The notes: a model not told the origin generated them from the letters alone. Shown: positions 26,343 to 35,666, numbered from the stretch's first letter. The stretch is DNA of 64,000 bases from Catellatospora methionotrophica (GCF_011297335.1 NZ_JAAOTJ010000024.1:1-64000); one strand, 5' to 3'. Numbers and translations are program-made.

Positions 26343-28901
26343 CTACGGTGTGGCCGCGTCGCGGTGGGTCAGCTGGTACGTCGCGTCGACGGCGTCGGTC
26401 TCCAGCAGCACCGTGACCGGCCCGTCGGGCAGGGTGCAGGTGACGGTGCGGTCGATCGACGGGCTGAGGCTGCCGCAGTAGCGCACCCCGGTGCCGTCGA
26501 ACACCCACAGCGTCGCGTCGCCGCTGCCCGCCGTGCGGCGGTAGGTGAAGACCTCCCGCGCCGCGTGCTCGGCGGCCGGGACCGCGAAGCAGAAGCCGAA
26601 GGCGTCCGCCGCGCTGTCCACCGACGCGCCCTCGGCCGTACGCGGCAGCACCGGGCAGGCCGGGGCCGTGTCGACTCGCGGGAAGGCCAGCGCGTACGCG
26701 CCACCGGTCTGGCCGTCGGGCATCGCGTACACGGCATAGAACGGCGCCGTGCCGGTCAGCTCGCACGACTGCTGCCGCAGCGCCCACGACGAGTCGCAGA
26801 CGTACGCGCCGGTCGCGTCGAACACCGTCACCGGTGGCCGTGCCGCGCCGGTCGCGTCACCGGGCAGCACCTCGACGATGCGCGCCCCGGCCGGGCTGGC
26901 CAGCTGCACGCAGTCGACCTGCGCGACCCCGGCGAACGCGCCCCGGTGCACGGCGAGCGGGCTCGCCGTGTCCGCCAGCTGCGGGCACCCGGCCGGCACG
27001 GCCGTCAGCAGCGAGTACGCCCACTGGTGGTCGTTGTCGACGATCTCGGTGTTGCCGTACATCCGGATGACCGCCGTGTAGCGGCCGGGGGCGGTGAAGT
27101 CACAGCCGCTCCAGGTGATGCACACCTTGAGCCCCGCCGGGTCGTACACCTGGACGTCGGACGTCCAGCCCGCCGCGTCGACGGCCTTGAGCGGGTAGCG
27201 GCCCGCCGCCGGGATGTCCAGGATCCGGCAGCGGATCCCGGCCAGCGCCGGAGCGGCGCCGTACGCGCCGGGAGCCACGACCGGGCAGCCGACCGGGTTC
27301 GACAGCCGCCGCACCTGCAGGTGGTAGGCATCCTCACCGGTCTCGGTCCACCAGTTGCCCAGGTAGGACACCGCCCGGTACGTACCGGTGGCGGGCAGTT
27401 CGCATCCGTCCTGCTCCGAGTACGCGAAGCAGACCGGGTGACCCGTGCTGTCGATCAGGAACACCATCACGTCGTTGTACGAGGTCGGGGCCGCGTAGGT
27501 CTCCACGCGATCCCCGGCCGTGCCCTTGAACGGCTGGCAGTTCACCTGCACCGACGACGTCTGGCGCACCACCAGCGTCGGGGTGTCCCAACGGGTGGCG
27601 GTCACCGGCGCGCACCCCGCGCTGCGGTACAGCGCCGTGGCAGACACCTGGTAGTCGATCGACTCGCCCCAGGGGTCGTTGGCCTCCAGCAGCACCGTGT
27701 AGTCACCGACCGTGGTCAGATCGCAGTACCGCCGCTCGGCCCAGCGCTCGCAGATCCGCTGGCCCGCGTCGTCGTAGACCGACCAGTTGATCGACTGCTC
27801 CGGGTTGAACCGCAGCGCGACCGGACCCGCCGCGGCGGCGTGCAGCCGGTGGCAGCTCGGGGCGTACGGCGGCAGCGTGCCCGAACCGGTCGCCGCACCC
27901 TGGTCACCGAACGCGCCGGGCCGCAGCACCGGGCAGCCCGCCGCGTTGCTCAGCCGCGGCATGCGCAGCGTGTACGGCGCCTCGTTGCCGTAGTACTCGT
28001 GCAGGAACAGCCGGTACGGCCCGGCCGACGTGAGCGTGCACTCCGTGGTGTACCGCACCGGGCACACCGGCTGGTACTGCGCGTCCAGGATCGCGCCCTG
28101 CACGTCGCCCGAACCCGTCGACGGCGCGAGCATCTTCAGCACTGTGCCCACCGGCTGGTTGAACCGGAAGCAGTGCGCCGCCGCCCCGAGCGCCAGCACA
28201 CCGGACTGTCCTGGCGAGGCGAAGGAGAAGAAGCTGTTCGGCAGCGCCGTGCAGGACGACGGCGTCAGCCGCGACTCCACCGCCAGGGCGTAGTCGCCGG
28301 TGCCCTGCCCCCACGGCACCTGCACCGTGATCGTGTAGGTGCCGGCCCGGCCGAGCTGGCAGGTGCCCGAGTCGGTGTACAGCGCACAGATGAGATCGCC
28401 GTTCGGGGCCGCGATCGTGCCTTCCAGCCACGTGCCCGAGCCGCGAGTACGCGTGGTGTACAGCGTGTCCGACTTCTTCGTCACGGTGACCGTGTAGACG
28501 TGCTTCTCGTCGCCGCTGATCGACGGGCAGACCACGATCTGCCCCAGCGCCAGCGGCCCGCCGCAGGTCGTGACCGGGCCGGTCGGCGAAGGGCTGGGCG
28601 TCGGCTCAGCGGTCTCGGTGACCGACGGCTCCGGGCTCGGCTCGGCGTCCGGCGTTCCCGACGGGCTCGGCTGAGGATCGCCGGTCGCGCTGACCGACGG
28701 TCCCGGCACCGGAGTCGGCGATGGTGACGGCGAGGCCGTGGGCGCGGGCGACGGGCTCGGTGACGGCGGCTGGCTCGGGTCCGCGTACGACGCGGCCGGT
28801 CCGATCAGGACCGCGCCGGCGATGGTGACGCCTGCCGCGAGAACGGCCAGTGAGCCGCGAACAAAGGGATGTCTTGGGCGTGCGGAACTGTCAACTGTCA
28901 T
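26343..28901 (-). CDS. Large secreted protein with about seven beta-sandwich (PPC-like) repeats
   Basis: 852 aa from the ATG at 28901 (GGGGAG 6 nt upstream). Signal peptide to about residue 40 ending ASYADP, then a Pro/Ser/Thr-rich wall-spanning linker to about 115. The rest is a run of roughly 100-residue units, each with a strand ending C-[DET]-[LF]-x5-Y-x-[AV] and a following G/A-C-P-V, recalling bacterial pre-peptidase (PPC) folds. Paired cysteines suggest disulfides. No catalytic domain and no sortase motif. Probably an adhesin or stalk-like cell-surface protein; function not recognised. Confidence 0.72.
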   Translation of the reverse strand: MTVDSSARPRHPFVRGSLAVLAAGVTIAGAVLIGPAASYADPSQPPSPSPSPAPTASPSPSPTPVPGPSVSATGDPQPSPSGTPDAEPSPEPSVTETAEPTPSPSPTGPVTTCGGPLALGQIVVCPSISGDEKHVYTVTVTKKSDTLYTTRTRGSGTWLEGTIAAPNGDLICALYTDSGTCQLGRAGTYTITVQVPWGQGTGDYALAVESRLTPSSCTALPNSFFSFASPGQSGVLALGAAAHCFRFNQPVGTVLKMLAPSTGSGDVQGAILDAQYQPVCPVRYTTECTLTSAGPYRLFLHEYYGNEAPYTLRMPRLSNAAGCPVLRPGAFGDQGAATGSGTLPPYAPSCHRLHAAAAGPVALRFNPEQSINWSVYDDAGQRICERWAERRYCDLTTVGDYTVLLEANDPWGESIDYQVSATALYRSAGCAPVTATRWDTPTLVVRQTSSVQVNCQPFKGTAGDRVETYAAPTSYNDVMVFLIDSTGHPVCFAYSEQDGCELPATGTYRAVSYLGNWWTETGEDAYHLQVRRLSNPVGCPVVAPGAYGAAPALAGIRCRILDIPAAGRYPLKAVDAAGWTSDVQVYDPAGLKVCITWSGCDFTAPGRYTAVIRMYGNTEIVDNDHQWAYSLLTAVPAGCPQLADTASPLAVHRGAFAGVAQVDCVQLASPAGARIVEVLPGDATGAARPPVTVFDATGAYVCDSSWALRQQSCELTGTAPFYAVYAMPDGQTGGAYALAFPRVDTAPACPVLPRTAEGASVDSAADAFGFCFAVPAAEHAAREVFTYRRTAGSGDATLWVFDGTGVRYCGSLSPSIDRTVTCTLPDGPVTVLLETDAVDATYQLTHRDAATP

Positions 28902-29042
28902 GTCAACTCCCCGTGGTGCTCCACGCGGGTGCGGGAGCGCGCTCATGGTGCCAGACCCGCCCGGCAGCCGACACCAACTTTTTGGCCGCCGATCACATCC
29001 GATAAGGATGATGTGACACCCGCGCCACCCGGCGACCCGACG

Positions 29043-29687
29043 TCACGCCGCAACGGCCCCCACCGGCGAACGCCGCGCCGCCGAGGCGAACCCGAGCCAG
29101 GTGTGCCGGTTGCCCGCCCAGCACCAGCCCACCTTCGGCGCATGCCGCCTGGCCGCGCCGTCCCGGCCGGTGCCGTTGCTGATCCACAGCGCCGGGGTCC
29201 GCGCGTCGAGGGAGCCGTTCGCCTTGCGCAGCCGCGACCCGATCGTCATGAAGCAACGGTTACGCTCCAGCGCCTCCGGCTGCTGAAGCAGCCAGAAAAG
29301 CCCCTCAGACAACAACAGTGGCGTACGCGACGCCGCCGTGATCGCCGGCAGCGCCTCGTCGGGACTCCAGTTCGCCATCGCGTCCCCGCGCTCGACACCG
29401 TGCACCAGGTACAGCGCCGACGGCGGCGGCACCGCCCCGTCGATCGGCGCGAACGCGTCGACGTCGGTCATGTCCTCGACCACGAACCCCGCCCTGCCCT
29501 CCCGGCTCAACAGCGGCGCGAGCACCGACGGCCGCACCCGGTCCCGGTGCATCACCAGCAGCGCGCCGGGTGCGCCGGTCTCGGCGGCCGCCCTCACCTG
29601 CCCTGCGGTAAGCCCCGCCACCTCGTGCAGACCCAGCGCCACCAGGCGATCGGCCTGCTCGGCCAGGACGGGCAGCGGCGCGGGCAT
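29043..29687 (-). CDS. DUF5701 family protein
   Basis: 214 aa. Family hallmarks recalled for this actinobacterial domain are present: FAPIDG near the middle, SPDEALPAITAASRTPL, then ALWISNGTG and a C-terminal VGWCWAGNRHTWLG. Function unknown. No signal peptide or membrane segment. It lies alone, between the secreted repeat protein and a small membrane protein. Confidence 0.78.
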   Translation of the reverse strand: MPAPLPVLAEQADRLVALGLHEVAGLTAGQVRAAAETGAPGALLVMHRDRVRPSVLAPLLSREGRAGFVVEDMTDVDAFAPIDGAVPPPSALYLVHGVERGDAMANWSPDEALPAITAASRTPLLLSEGLFWLLQQPEALERNRCFMTIGSRLRKANGSLDARTPALWISNGTGRDGAARRHAPKVGWCWAGNRHTWLGFASAARRSPVGAVAA

Positions 29688-29908
29688 GGCAAACCTCCGG
29701 TGACGGCATCGGCTACGAACTTATCGGTGCGAGTTCGTGGGCTGCTGTTCCGGCTGCTACCGGCGTGGACGAGATGTCGTCGGGGTGCAGTCCGATGGCG
29801 GTCAACACTCAGTGCCCGGAGGTCGCACCGGCACGGTTCGAAGCTATCGCCCACCTAGCCTCGGTGATGCGCTCCGAACCGTGCCGGAATAAAAGGCCAA
29901 ACCGCAGA

Positions 29909-30391
29909 TCAGCGGTTACGGCGACGCCCCCGGATGCCAGACCGGGACGGCTTGCGCTTGGCGCGGGGCCGCGAACTGTCGGTCGGCTGAATGGGAAGGG
30001 CGTGGTAAGTCGATTCCAGATCTTTGCCGAGGTCCACCGTGCGGCCGGCCTTCGGCGTGATCATGCCGAAGCAGATAGGCACCCCGACGATGAATACGCC
30101 GCCGCCGACCCACGCGGTCACGTTTCCGTCTGCACCGACAGCGTGGCAGAGTCCGCCCGCGACGCACACGAGAACAGCCACACCGAGACCCCGGATGACA
30201 ACGTTCCAGCTGTCCGCTGTCCGAGAACCATGGTCCCGGAAGCCGAACTTGAAACGGAGTGACCAGGGACTGCCCTTGAATTCGGCAGTGATCCCCAGGC
30301 CCTTCCCGGTTTCGCTGGGCGTGCCTTCGACCGGATGGGCGGTCAGGTCGACAACTTCGACCTGGCGCCCTGGCTGACCTTCTGTGGTCAT
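29909..30391 (-). CDS. Hypothetical membrane protein
   Basis: 160 aa from the ATG at 30391 (longer frames start at 30505). Residues of about 65-105 form two adjacent hydrophobic segments (VVIRGLGVAVLVCVAGG and WVGGGVFIVGVPICFGMI). The N-terminus is soluble and the last 25 residues are very basic (RPRAKRKPSRS...), placing both ends in the cytoplasm. No family recognised. The following region is AT-richer than the rest of the chromosome part. Confidence 0.55.
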   Translation of the reverse strand: MTTEGQPGRQVEVVDLTAHPVEGTPSETGKGLGITAEFKGSPWSLRFKFGFRDHGSRTADSWNVVIRGLGVAVLVCVAGGLCHAVGADGNVTAWVGGGVFIVGVPICFGMITPKAGRTVDLGKDLESTYHALPIQPTDSSRPRAKRKPSRSGIRGRRRNR

Positions 30392-30906
30392 GCACCGATC
30401 CGTTTCTACTCCCGGGTAATCGCGTCCTGCGCTGACCCGTGCTTCTTCGGGGGTTTGAGCTGATGCCCCGGGGGTAACCGGGCAAGTGATCAGTTCGAGT
30501 ATCAAGATACCCCAGGACGTACCACGCGGTCAGCATGCCGGTCAGCGATCGCACTGGTATCACACATCACATGCGCACACGGTCACCTATGCGACTTACG
30601 GAACGTGCGTCCCCAGTGACCCGCTGCTCGTTCTCTCCATGTCGCCCATGAGAGTGCGGCATTAGGTTTCAAATCGGACATCAGTGCGTTAAAGTGTCCG
30701 TGACAAGGTCCACAAGGGGGTCGACGTGATGAGAAAATATGCCTATCGTACCCAGAAGCGGGAGTCCGAGGCGAGCATCATGCATACGTCGCAGCGTTAA
30801 TGGCTGTACGTATGAACGATTTCGCTGCTGTTGCCGTAGATGCTAGTGGCTCGCGTCTAACGCGGGTTTCCGCTCCGCACGACCGCGATTCAGAGGGGAG
30901 CTGAAC
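30392..30906. other. 515-nt AT-richer gap
   Basis: No substantial gene. A tiny frame (30729-30800, 23 aa, ATG start, mostly charged residues) follows a CAAGGGGG stretch, but is too short to trust. Base composition is visibly lower in G+C than the flanks, in keeping with recent insertion or a regulatory region for the gene at 30907. Confidence 0.4.
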
Positions 30907-31272
30907 ATGAGACCCGGTAGCGTGCTAAGCCCCACCGGCGCAGACGAACTGACAGATGAGGCTGCACCACGCGAAGGTAAGGCCTCTCGAACCCAGCCAC
31001 CACCGTCATCCACCACCCGACGCGGCGTCGATGATGACCCGCCGTCTGGAGGCGGGGGAGGCAATCAGCTCGTCCGTGTGACGGTGAACCTGACACCGAG
31101 AGCGTATGGCGCCCTAGAACGCTCAACTGATCTAACGGGCGACAACCGAACGGACGTCATCAACCGCGCCCTCCTGGTATACGCCCTCATCAACGAGCTC
31201 GTAGAGCAGGGTGGCGGCAGCCTCACAGTCGTCAACAAAGACGGGGAGAAAGAACGGATTCACATCGTGTGA
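30907..31272 (+). CDS. Small protein with ribbon-helix-helix-like C-terminus
   Basis: 121 aa; ATG with AGGGGAG upstream. The first 50 residues are disordered (Pro/Ser/Gly). Residues of about 55-100 (LVRVTVNLTPRAYGALERST, then NRTDVINRALLVYALI) look like a MetJ/Arc ribbon-helix-helix: one strand followed by two helices. That suggests a small DNA-binding protein or an antitoxin-like regulator, but no toxin gene is adjacent. It lies in the AT-richer stretch near tRNA-Arg. Confidence 0.6.
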   Translation: MRPGSVLSPTGADELTDEAAPREGKASRTQPPPSSTTRRGVDDDPPSGGGGGNQLVRVTVNLTPRAYGALERSTDLTGDNRTDVINRALLVYALINELVEQGGGSLTVVNKDGEKERIHIV

Positions 31273-31859
31273 GTCTGGCGATACCATCCTTCGTCTTTAT
31301 CTAGACGAAGGAACCTCACAGCAACGCGCACGGCGCGATCGGCATCCAGTCTCACCCTCCGACAGCCTCACCCACGGCCCGTCGGTGAACCTAATCGACC
31401 AGTTTGCGCGGCTCGGGAACGCCAACAAACTAGACGATCCGGGTTTCATCGTCCGCCAGCCACTAGCAACAAGACGAGCATGTGGGCCGGATCGCCCAAT
31501 CCGCAGGCCCTAAGGGGTGTTCACCGTCACTGCGATGACGGTGAACACCCCTTAGCCAAAGCGCCTCGTCGTAAACCCCCGGAGCCCAAGCGGGCCTGCA
31601 CACGCGTGAGGTACGCCTGGGTCCGTGGTCAACGTCGCCTCGACTTCCCAGCACGCGGGCCGCTGAGCCTGCGGCTCGGCTGTCCGCCGCGCCCGTCGGC
31701 GGCGCCTTGAAGACGTATAGAATTTCACAACTCGATTGCGGTCCATGTACTGCCCCGCAGCTACTTAGTACCGACGCCATGGCTTTCACGGCCATCGGTC
31801 GCGCAAGAAGCACCTGCGGAAGGCGATTAGCCCGAAGATCGTTAATCAGTTGCCTGATC
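31273..31859. other. 587-nt gap between RHH-like gene and tRNA-Arg
   Basis: No supportable gene on either strand; short frames here have neither ribosome sites nor recognisable content. It contains the hairpin at 31510-31555 and lies at the 3' side of tRNA-Arg, where integrative elements commonly sit. No recombinase or copy of the tRNA 3' end was found in it. Confidence 0.4.
31510..31555. terminator. Perfect 20-bp hairpin
   Basis: Arms 31510-31529 and 31536-31555 are exact complements with a 6-nt loop (CTGCGA). It has the stability of a strong terminator but stands about 240 nt from the gene at 30907 and about 300 nt from the tRNA, with no T-run. Confidence 0.6.
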
Positions 31860-31935
<76 letters not shown>

Positions 31936-32028
31936 GCGAGTGCACAGTCTAGCGACCGGCGCGGAATCTCGCTGTACGAGGTGCCCGCGGCACCCCGCCG
32001 TGTTCCAGCCCTGCTCACCGCCCCGAAC

Positions 32029-32058
32029 TTTACAAACCGTACGTACGTATTGTTAGAT
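32029..32058 (+). promoter_or_regulatory. Promoter giving a likely leaderless MFS mRNA
   Basis: TTTACA (32029-32034) and TTAGAT (32053-32058) are separated by 18 nt. The expected start of transcription, about 7 nt later, coincides with the GTG at 32066, and there is no ribosome site. The spacer contains the self-complementary TACGTACGTA, a candidate operator. Confidence 0.55.
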
Positions 32059-32065
32059 CGAGCCC

Positions 32066-33325
32066 GTGATCAGCAAGTTCCTCCCCGCCCCCGGCACGCC
32101 ACGCGTCCTCATGTTCGCCACCCTGGTGAACACCTTCGGCAACGGTGCCTACCTGACGACCAGCGCGCTGTTTCTCACCCGCTCGGTCGGCCTGAGCCCG
32201 GCCCAGGTGGCGCTCGGCCTGAGCGCCGCCGCGCTGGCGGGAATGGTGCTGACCACCCCCATGGGCTACCTCGCCGACCGCCGGGGCCCGAAGCAGGTCC
32301 AGATCGTGGCGCTGATCGTGCTGGCGGTCTGTTTCACGGGCCTGACCCAGGTGCGCGAGCTGTGGTCGTACGTGCTGATCGCCTGTGTGATCGCGGTGGC
32401 CGACGCGACGGTGAAGGCGGCCAACGGCGCGATGATCGCCAGTGCGGTGCCGCAGGCGGAGCGGGTGCGCACCCGCGCCTTCATCCGATCCACGAACAAC
32501 GCGGGCATCGCACTGGGCACACTGGCGGGCAGCCTGCCGCTGCTGCTGGACACCCGCGCGGGTTACCTGGCGGTGCTGCTCGGCAACGCGGTGACGTTCC
32601 TGCTGGCAGCCGCCGTCGTCACCCGGGTCACGGCGGTCGCGCGCATGTCAATCCCAGCGGGCGCGCCACGGATGGTCGCCTTGCGAGACCGGCCGTTCCT
32701 GGCGTTCGCGCTGCTGGACGGGGTGGTGGCGGCGCTCTACAACGAGGTGCTGAGCCTGGCGCTGCCGCTGTGGCTGATCGCGCACACGCGGGCGCCGGTG
32801 GCGCTGGTCTCGGCGGCGTTGCTGGTCAACACGATCGGCTGCGTGACGTTGCAGGTATGGGCGTCGCGGGGTACGCACACCGCCGCCGACGCGGTCGGGG
32901 TGGCCCGGCGCGGGGCACTGGTGGTCGCCGCGTCGTGTGTCCTGTTCGGATTCTCGGCGGGGCAGCCGTCGTGGCTGGTGGCGGTGCTGGTGCTCGCGGC
33001 GTCGACGGTGCATGTGCTGGGTGAGCTGTGGTTGTCGAGCGCGACGTTCGCGGTGGTCTTCGATCTGGCCCCGGACTGGGCGCAGGGGCAGTATCAGGGC
33101 GTGCACCAGACGGGGCGGCAGATCGGCAACATGGTGGGGCCGCCGGTCATCACGGCGCTGGTCGTCGGCTGGGGCGCGCCGGGCTGGAGCGCGCTGGCCG
33201 CGATCTTCGCCGTCGCGGGGCTGACCGCGCCGCACATCATCCGCTGGGGTCTGCGCCAGGCGAGCCGCCGTTCTGCTGCGGCGACCTGCCCGGCCGCCGC
33301 CGCCCAGCCGACGGCGCTCGCCTGA
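32066..33325 (+). CDS. Major facilitator superfamily transporter
   Basis: 419 aa, about twelve membrane segments in two halves. The loop 2-3 motif GYLADRRGPKQVQ is the MFS signature A. Drug:H+ antiporter-like efflux is likely but the substrate is unknown. The start is a GTG without a ribosome site, in line with the leaderless promoter just upstream. It stands alone between tRNA-Arg and a convergent thioesterase gene. Confidence 0.85.
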   Translation: MISKFLPAPGTPRVLMFATLVNTFGNGAYLTTSALFLTRSVGLSPAQVALGLSAAALAGMVLTTPMGYLADRRGPKQVQIVALIVLAVCFTGLTQVRELWSYVLIACVIAVADATVKAANGAMIASAVPQAERVRTRAFIRSTNNAGIALGTLAGSLPLLLDTRAGYLAVLLGNAVTFLLAAAVVTRVTAVARMSIPAGAPRMVALRDRPFLAFALLDGVVAALYNEVLSLALPLWLIAHTRAPVALVSAALLVNTIGCVTLQVWASRGTHTAADAVGVARRGALVVAASCVLFGFSAGQPSWLVAVLVLAASTVHVLGELWLSSATFAVVFDLAPDWAQGQYQGVHQTGRQIGNMVGPPVITALVVGWGAPGWSALAAIFAVAGLTAPHIIRWGLRQASRRSAAATCPAAAAQPTALA

Positions 33326-33382
33326 GCCGGGTCACCGGCTCAGAGGCGCGCGAGGTGGACCGCGAGTCGCGCCGGGGGAGGA

Positions 33383-33847
33383 TCAGCGGTTCGGGCGCAG
33401 GGTCCAGGTGATGGTCATCTCGCCGGTGGTGACGCCTGCGGCGTTGGCGATGACGATGGCGACCTCGAATTCGGGGCGCTGCCCGGCGTCGAGTTCGGCC
33501 ACGATGTCGGCGGGGGGCCGGGACAGCGTGGCGGTCGCGGTGACGACGCCCATGGCCAGTTTCTGGTACGCGATGCCCGCGCGCACCGCGAGCGGCGTGG
33601 CCCGGTGCAGCTGGTCGCCGAACGCGGCGAGCACGATCGCGCCGGAGGCGGTCTCGGCGAGGGTGAACATGGCACCGGCGTGCGGGCCGCCGACGTGGTT
33701 GTGCACGGCGGGATCGTCCGGCAGGGCCGCGACGGCGCGTACGCCTTCGGCGTCAGCGGTGATCTCGGTGAACGTGATGCCGATGGTGCGCGCGAACGGC
33801 ACGGTGCGCAGCAGGCCCTCGGCGACGGCGGTGGCGTCGATCGTCAT
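33383..33847 (-). CDS. Hotdog-fold thioesterase (PaaI/DUF4442-like)
   Basis: 154 aa from the ATG at 33847; the frame upstream to 34207 is not supported. Central pattern HNHVGGPHAGAMFTLAETASG holds the conserved HxGxxF/LxE type segment of hotdog thioesterases, followed by AYQKLAMGVVTATATL. It probably hydrolyses acyl-CoA or related thioesters. Convergent with the MFS gene. Confidence 0.8.
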   Translation of the reverse strand: MTIDATAVAEGLLRTVPFARTIGITFTEITADAEGVRAVAALPDDPAVHNHVGGPHAGAMFTLAETASGAIVLAAFGDQLHRATPLAVRAGIAYQKLAMGVVTATATLSRPPADIVAELDAGQRPEFEVAIVIANAAGVTTGEMTITWTLRPNR

Positions 33848-33901
33848 CCCCAGGACGTTACCGGCCAGTAACCTTCGGCGGCAAGGGGTCGCCGTGGAAT
33901 G

Positions 33902-33968
33902 CAAGATCGCTGCCTCGGGTCGAAAGGTGAGGTGAGACCCCAGATTTCGACCCGAGACAGCGATCTTG
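33902..33968. terminator. 24-bp hairpin, member of a hairpin repeat family
   Basis: Arms 33902-33925 and 33945-33968 pair with a single C-A mismatch around a 19-nt loop. It begins 22 nt past the stop of the sugar ATPase gene (minus strand), so it should end that transcript. Its arm matches the arm at 35557 over most of 22 positions. Confidence 0.75.
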
Positions 33969-33989
33969 GCAAGAGCGCGGAGAAATCCG

Positions 33990-35300
33990 TCAGCGCCAGC
34001 CGACGTCGATCCGGTCGCCGCGCTCGTCGAAGAAGTGCAGCGCGTCCATGCGCACCGCGATGGACAGCGGGTGACCCGAGCTGATCTGCGGGTACGGAGC
34101 GAGCCGCACCGCCAGCTCGGCGGAGCGCCGGTGGTGGCGTCCGGGATCCGAGAGAACGCTCTCCCGCTCGCGCGATGCCGGCCGTTCGACCACCGACGTC
34201 GCGGCACCGGTGGAGCGGCCCTTCATCCGGTTGATGACATGGCCGAAGCGGCGCAGGCGGGAGCCGTTCTCCTCCTGCTCGGCCGCGGACCGGCCGATCT
34301 CGTCGACCACGACCGCGGTCGCGCCGATGTCCACGAACGCCAGCGACTCGTGACCGTGGTGCTCCAGGTAGCGGATGCGCCCCTGCAGCACGTCGCCCGG
34401 GGTGTCCGGGGCGACCGGCGTGAGGGCCTCGGCCCGTACGCCGATGACGATGCGCTCGCCGTGGAAGTGCGACACGGCGCGAGCGCGGATGTCGTCCCAC
34501 TTGAGGTACAGCGACTGCTCGCCCAGGTTGAGCTGGACGTAGCGGTCCAGGTGCACGTAGACCGACGCCTCCAGCAGGTTCATGCGCGGGCTGCCCAGGA
34601 AGGCGGCCACGTATAGGGTGGCCGGCTTGCCGTACACCTGCGTCGGCGTGCCCACGTCCTGCAGCACGCCCTTGCGCATGATGGCGACCCGATCGGCCAT
34701 GGTCAGCGCCTCGGCCTGGTCGTGCGTCACGTACACGGTGCTGACGCCCAGCTCACGGACCAGGCCGGAGATCTCGGCGCGCAGCTCCGCGCGCAGGCCG
34801 CTGTCGAGGTTGGACAGCGGCTCGTCCATCAGGAACAGCCCCGGACGGCGCACGATGGCGCGGCCCATGGCCACCCGCTGGCGCTGGCCGCCGGACAGCT
34901 GGCTCGGCTTGCGGCCGAGCACGTCCCCGATGCCCAGTGCGCTGGCAACGTCGGCGACCCGCTCCGCCCGCGGCTCCGGCTCGATGCCGGACAGCCGCAG
35001 CGGGAAGCCGATGTTCTCACCCACTGTCATGTGCGGATACAGCGCGAAGTCCTGGAAGACCATGGCGATGCGCCGGTCACGCGGCGGCAGCTGGTTGGCC
35101 AGCTGGCCGTCCAGCATGATGGCGCCGCTGCTGGGGTCCTCAAGTCCGGCGATCATGCGAAGCACGGTCGACTTGCCGCAGCCCGACGGACCCAGCAGCA
35201 CCATGAACTCGCCGTCGGCCACGTCCAGGCTGACGTTGTCGACCGCTACGGTCCCATCTGGAAAAACCTTGGTGACGTCTTTGAGCGCGACGGTTGTCAC
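33990..35300 (-). CDS. Sugar ABC transporter ATPase, MsmK/UgpC/MsiK type
   Basis: 436 aa from the GTG at 35300 (GGAGGAGA upstream). Walker A GPSGCGKST, Q-loop VFQDFALYPHM, signature LSGGQRQRVAMGRA and Walker B LFLMDEPLSNLD are intact, followed by a MalK-type regulatory/TOBE region. That region carries an extra segment of about 50 charged residues between FVDIG and the end, making it longer than usual (about 370). No permease or binding protein is nearby, so it may be a shared ATPase like MsiK, which serves several sugar importers. Confidence 0.87.
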   Translation of the reverse strand: MTTVALKDVTKVFPDGTVAVDNVSLDVADGEFMVLLGPSGCGKSTVLRMIAGLEDPSSGAIMLDGQLANQLPPRDRRIAMVFQDFALYPHMTVGENIGFPLRLSGIEPEPRAERVADVASALGIGDVLGRKPSQLSGGQRQRVAMGRAIVRRPGLFLMDEPLSNLDSGLRAELRAEISGLVRELGVSTVYVTHDQAEALTMADRVAIMRKGVLQDVGTPTQVYGKPATLYVAAFLGSPRMNLLEASVYVHLDRYVQLNLGEQSLYLKWDDIRARAVSHFHGERIVIGVRAEALTPVAPDTPGDVLQGRIRYLEHHGHESLAFVDIGATAVVVDEIGRSAAEQEENGSRLRRFGHVINRMKGRSTGAATSVVERPASRERESVLSDPGRHHRRSAELAVRLAPYPQISSGHPLSIAVRMDALHFFDERGDRIDVGWR

Positions 35301-35666
35301 CGTCTCCTCCCACAGCCCTCGATCCGGCCCCGAATCTGGACACACTCTCGAAAAATCCCCCAGCTTCCTATCGGGTAAACGTTCCATGTTCACGCGGTCA
35401 CGGACGTATTACCTTGCTGCCCGCGCAGTTCACGACGCTGCGGATTCGCCCACGAACACACCGTGTCTTTTTAGGAGGGCACATACCGCCAGGCCCGGCC
35501 CCGTCCCGCCGCTCAGGCCGGAAGTGGGCGGCACCGCCCCACGAAACCGGCCAGGCATGATCGCCGTTTCGGGTCGAAAACCCGGGTATCACCACACTTT
35601 TCGCCCCGAAACGGCGATCATCACGCCGGGCCGCTCGGCGGTCGGCGCCGGACCGGCCGCTCGCGG
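35301..35666. promoter_or_regulatory. Upstream region of the sugar ATPase, with LacI-like dyad and hairpin
   Basis: 366 nt without a gene. Around 35373-35388, GGGTAAACGTTCCATG on the plus strand (TGGAACGTTTACCC on the other) resembles LacI-family operators centred on AACGTT, about 75 nt before the ATPase start. The hairpin at 35557-35621 occupies the far end and serves the upstream GT2-TagF gene. Confidence 0.45.
35557..35621. terminator. 24-bp hairpin, member of a hairpin repeat family
   Basis: Arms 35557-35580 and 35598-35621 pair except for one T-C mismatch around a 17-nt loop. Located 46 nt past the stop of the minus-strand GT2-TagF gene. Same design (24 bp, one mismatch, 17-19 nt loop) and related arm sequence as 33902-33968. 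Confidence 0.75.

Noticed and set aside
30907-31272. Toxin-antitoxin module
   Set aside because: The RHH-like protein could be an antitoxin, but no toxin-sized gene with a recognised fold is next to it.
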